Source of the DNA: Druceiella hillmani
Taxonomy: Eukaryota > Arthropoda > Insecta > Lepidoptera > Hepialidae
Direction of reading: 5' to 3'
Assembly (NCBI GenBank): GCA_039881145.1
Contig: JAYKKI010000006.1
Coordinates: forward strand, 9,184,501 to 9,248,500
Length of the DNA: 64,000 nt
Position numbers and translations under genes: made by a program. The stretch's first letter is position 1. Each line of letters starts with the position of its first letter. The notes beneath the pieces are model-generated. The model had not been told where the DNA came from and ran no database searches. It saw only the letters and a list, made by a program, of their open reading frames with translations. Shown in pieces: positions 60,676 to 64,000 of the stretch.

Positions 60676-61884
60676 ATGGCGAGTATCGAAGCAGAATATT
60701 CTTTAAAAAGTAGCCTTCATCCCATTTCGATTGCGCAAGCATTTCTCTTTACAAAACGAGATTGTCTACTACGACTTAATAAATACGAACGCCATTATAA
60801 AGTATGCGTTGTTCTTTATGTTTTGCTATTTATGTTCACCCGAACATATTCTCTGTATTTTGGTGATAATTCCCTGGATGTAATACGTGTGGTGATGGAT
60901 TTTATGACGTTATTCATACTAATCATTAATATAATATGGATAAATTTTTCATCTCAAACTTTGTTCGCCGCAATTTACGGAAAGACAATTGAAATCGATA
61001 TAAAGCTTAAATTCATCGGCAAATAAGAGGTTTTCTTAAAGATGAAAAGAATTAGTTTTGCAATGGTGACACTAATTTTTGTGTTTCATAGTACGAAACT
61101 AATTATTGAGCATATTTATATCACTTTAACATTCGATATTATTTACATAATAGGTAATATTCAAGAATTTTACCTATTTACCGGAGAAATGTTCATTTTT
61201 ATACAGTTACTCAGAACAGTAAAAATTCGTTTTTTTGTATTAAATAATGAATTGAAACGATTAGAAAGGAATAATGTTGCGCCTTCAGATAGTATAATTT
61301 GTATTAATGTTCTCAACAATGTCGCGATTGATATATCTGATGACATTGTGGAAGTTAACATCAGAATTTTGGATGTATATCAAGTAAGCTACAAATTGTT
61401 GGAAGTGTGCAATATGTTAAGTTCTGCATTCAAATTACAGGTAATTAATTAATGATCTATAGAACATATAACACTACAATACTTTAACAAAACTATGATA
61501 CTTTTATACCATATATTGAATTTCTTTCAATATACACTGTAAGAAGAGATTCACTTGAGAATTGACTTCATAAAATTAGTTATACAACTTTAAGAATTAT
61601 GAACATTCATTGCTAAATGATTCATGAATAATATTTAATTTACCATAATATTTAAAGTGAATCAGAAAAAAGTATTCATGTCTGTGTACTTCTTGCATTT
61701 GTTAAAATATATATTTCCCTCTCGGTGCGTTATTGTAAAAGTAATCACTTGTTTAATCGGTTAATTCTTGTTTCAGCTATTTTTCTACATTGTCCTAGGT
61801 TTATTCCAAGCATTGGCAGCAGCCCATTTTTTTCTCGGGTTTGCATTGGATCAGGTATCATTGTATATATTTACACACACACCC

Positions 61885-61918
<34 letters not shown>

Positions 61919-62967
61919 TTAAAGGTGCTATGTTCAACCAGGTGATGGCCAGCTCACTGATATCGTTATAAATATCGACAGTCCTATCATGAACACTGAC
62001 GTGGATAAGATGATGTATTTAAAATACTTTATATATTTAACGATTCAAAATCGTATATTACAAATGTCGTTTCTCGCAAATTTAGAAAAGTCAGTCACCT
62101 TTTTTAATAAATATTACGAATATATATATTATGATTAAAATATTTGTGTTCATGCAAGTGCCGTCACAGTTAATATTACTTACTAATTAAGAGACGGATT
62201 TACTTTCAGTGTATGGTAAAACAAGGCTCAATAAATGTATTGAATAAAAATAGGGTTTTCAATATTATTAAATTTGTATGAATGTGCATAATAAAACAAA
62301 GGAATAAATAATCAATATTCACTTATTAATTTGTTACGTATATAAGTATAAACTTAATAAGTAGCATGCGATATTAAAAACCAAGTGTATATTTCGAAAG
62401 TATAAGCTCCGTATAATAGTCATGTTCACACTGCCATCCGTAAAAAATTTATAGTTCGAGTCCGTATTAAAATGGAATACTTTTCCTTGCATCAAAACGG
62501 AACATGTTACAAAAACTTTGAGAAACTTGTAGAAATATGTTTTTTTCTAAAATTTATTACAATAATTTTAAAAGGAAATATAAAAAAGTGCATAATAAAA
62601 AAATGTATATATTTGACCGTTAAAATTTTCGTATTATCAATCCGATCAAAAAATTCGTCCCAGATGAGCATACACGTATTTTTCTTATGTGAAAACCACG
62701 ATTTTCTTATACTTAACAAATCACAATGTGCCCTGCAGTGATATTAAGACTATTATAACATTTACTAAATTAGGCTTTATAGGAATAATAAAAAATTTGC
62801 TAAATTTTTACAGAGTGTATTGAACGTTGCCGTCACAACTTTCTTTATGGAATTTTGTTTCAAATTAACAATAATTTATAGCCTATGTTTCTTCGCTGTA
62901 TGTGTCCAAACTGAAAGAATTGAAGTCATAAGAACCACAAACAAACTATTGGCGACATGTCATTTCG
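60676..62967 (+). CDS. Gustatory receptor (7tm_7 family), partial, with an in-frame stop in exon 1
   Basis: Three exons: 60676-61440 (phase 0 donor CAG/gtaatt), 61777-61854 (acceptor tttcag, donor gtatca) and 62814-62967 (acceptor ttacag, donor gtaagt, phase 1). Together they give about 332 codons. Predicted membrane segments: exon 1 carries four (YKVCVVLYVLLFMF; MDFMTLFILIINIIW; ISFAMVTLIFVF; YLFTGEMFIFIQLL), exon 2 a fifth (LFFYIVLGLFQALAAAHFFL), and exon 3 a sixth (TFFMEFCFKLTIIYSLCFF) followed by TERIEVIRTTNKLL, the usual cytoplasmic loop before the last exon. Such receptors are ligand-gated cation channels of taste neurons. TAA at 61024-61026 breaks exon 1 although the frame continues identically after it; an AAA-to-TAA change would explain it. 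The last exon, with TM7 and the TYhhhhhQF motif, was not found up to 64000, so it lies beyond or is lost. Confidence 0.75.
61550..61584 (+). repeat. 35-bp repeat, copy 1, in receptor intron 1
   Basis: Matches 63847-63881 at 33 of 35 bases, direct orientation. It begins TTCACTTGAGAATTGACTTC. Confidence 0.8.
61870..61920. repeat. (CA)/(TA) microsatellite in receptor intron 2
   Basis: ACACACACCC followed by TA repeats; it explains the Tyr/Ile/His-rich frames there. Confidence 0.92.
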
Positions 62968-63210
62968 GTAAGTAATATCCGATAAAAGTTTTATATTCGT
63001 TTACTTAATTCGTTACATAAAGGTTTTCGATATCCTTAACGGTAATACGTAGAGTATTTTAACCTTCCGTATTTCTTGAATTTTCACATTACCAAGCAAC
63101 CTTTGCAACATATAACATGTGAGCAGACTGCAAAAATTACTTGCACCATAACGCTGGCCTCCCTTATCCTCACATTTTGTATCTGCTATAAGTTTAGTAT
63201 CACTTTCTTG

Positions 63211-63254
63211 CCGAGACTTTAAAAATATGTATTTACATATTTTTAAAGTCTCGG
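63211..63254. repeat. Perfect 21-bp palindrome with 2-base loop
   Basis: Left arm 63211-63231 and right arm 63234-63254 are exact reverse complements (begin CCGAGACTTTAAAAATATG). It lies downstream of receptor exon 3, probably in intron 3. Confidence 0.95.
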
Positions 63255-63846
63255 AAATTAAAGGTCTATTTAGAGGATAAATCCGCTTGAAAAATGTATA
63301 AAACTGAAAAAAGACCTTTCATTCCTTAGCAGAGCTTGTGTTAGAGAAACCACATTAATCAAATAACTTCTTATATCAATAATATTTTAGTTCTAAACTT
63401 TAATTGCCACTCCTTGGATCTGTTTACTTTTACTAAACCTATTTCACTAAAGAACATACGCAATGTGGTAATAAATTGGACCAAATGGTTCTCTATTCAT
63501 CTGCATTCATATTTTATACTAAAATAGCAACTCCGCTTTTACATAATAATTATCAGCATCATATGCTTCTCTTTATTCCGTTTTCATATAGCAATCACCT
63601 ACCCCATTATCTTTTTGGAAATAGCGAGCAAAATTGGTTAACATATTTATATATTTTAATGGGTTTTTCCTGCTATTTCCATGTGGAATTTCTATATGGA
63701 ATTCACGATAATATATTTTAAATCAACTTTTACACGACCCACGCTTTCCATTACCTGCTATAACCCTCAATTATTCCTATATTTACCAATGCAGTAAAAT
63801 ACTTGCGGTAGTCAATATCTTAAATATTATAAAACTTTCGGATAAA

Positions 63847-63881
63847 TTCACTTAAGAATTGACTTCATAAAATGAGTTATA
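63847..63881 (+). repeat. 35-bp repeat, copy 2, downstream of receptor exon 3
   Basis: Partner of 61550-61584, two mismatches. Confidence 0.8.
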
Positions 63882-64000
63882 ACTTAAATAATACTTCATC
63901 AATCAGCTTCGGCTAATTTTGGTAACTATCATCACGGTTTTCTTTTAAACTACCCTTAAAGAACTTCAGTAAGAAATAAAGCAGCCTTGCAAACGTTAAG

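Larger units (their letters stand above)
62968..64000. other. Sequence after receptor exon 3 to window end
   Basis: Begins with a good donor (gtaagtaat), so it is presumably intron 3. It contains the 63211-63254 palindrome and the 35-bp repeat. The frame 63476-63721 is hydrophobic and aromatic-rich but has no receptor motif and no acceptor that would join phase 1, so it was not called an exon. Confidence 0.5.

Noticed and set aside
63476..63721. Hydrophobic frame considered as the last receptor exon
   Set aside because: No phase-matching acceptor and no conserved TM7 end motif.

Overview
The window looks like nuclear DNA of an insect. It is very AT-rich, with scattered split genes with GT-AG introns, long (TA)n tracts and old non-LTR, LTR and mariner transposons. 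It carries a secreted lipase of the pancreatic-lipase family and a seven-transmembrane gustatory receptor of the arthropod 7tm_7 type. The order or species cannot be fixed from the sequence. Gene density is low: one intact gene, one duplicated pseudogene, one partial receptor gene, and the rest is intergenic, intronic or transposon-derived.

Layout. The left 36 kb is a large inverted duplication. Arm A (about 818-15283, + strand) holds a complete four-exon lipase gene (exons 2947-3082, 6408-6553, 11046-11200 and 14115-14793; 371 residues; Ser181/Asp209/His276). Arm B (about 25621-35925, - strand) holds a broken copy: exon 1 (34570-34447), exon 2 (31758-31613) and a damaged exon 4 (26777-26114). 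Its exon 3 is missing because about 2.3 kb is absent. The copies face each other tail to tail across a 10.3 kb spacer with no recognisable gene. Both arms share a degenerate CR1-like retrotransposon in intron 2 and a CACG/TA composite satellite in intron 1, so both entered before the duplication. A 5'-truncated Jockey-type element in intron 3 of arm A has an empty site in arm B, so it came later. The same 24-bp sequence lies, in direct orientation, at both inner edges of the arms.

From 36 to 46 kb I see mostly nothing recognisable, apart from TA satellites, two reverse-transcriptase relics and a 27-bp-stem hairpin. A Ty1/copia element (46572-50829) sits inside a hexanucleotide satellite. It has 138-bp LTRs differing at one base, a half-tRNA primer site resembling that of Drosophila copia, and a gag-pol broken at about six places. 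From 51 to 60 kb there is a GC-rich island (about 52190-52540), a deleted mariner (about 54990-55650), hairpins and an unidentified acidic reading frame (58360-58611). At the right end a gustatory receptor gene (60676 to beyond 62967) has three recognisable exons, an in-frame TAA in exon 1, and no visible last exon before the window ends.

The most interesting structure is the lipase palindrome. Its geometry is that of a foldback whose small loop was later split by the spacer, and read-through of the two convergent copies would give a long hairpin RNA. That last point is a hypothesis.
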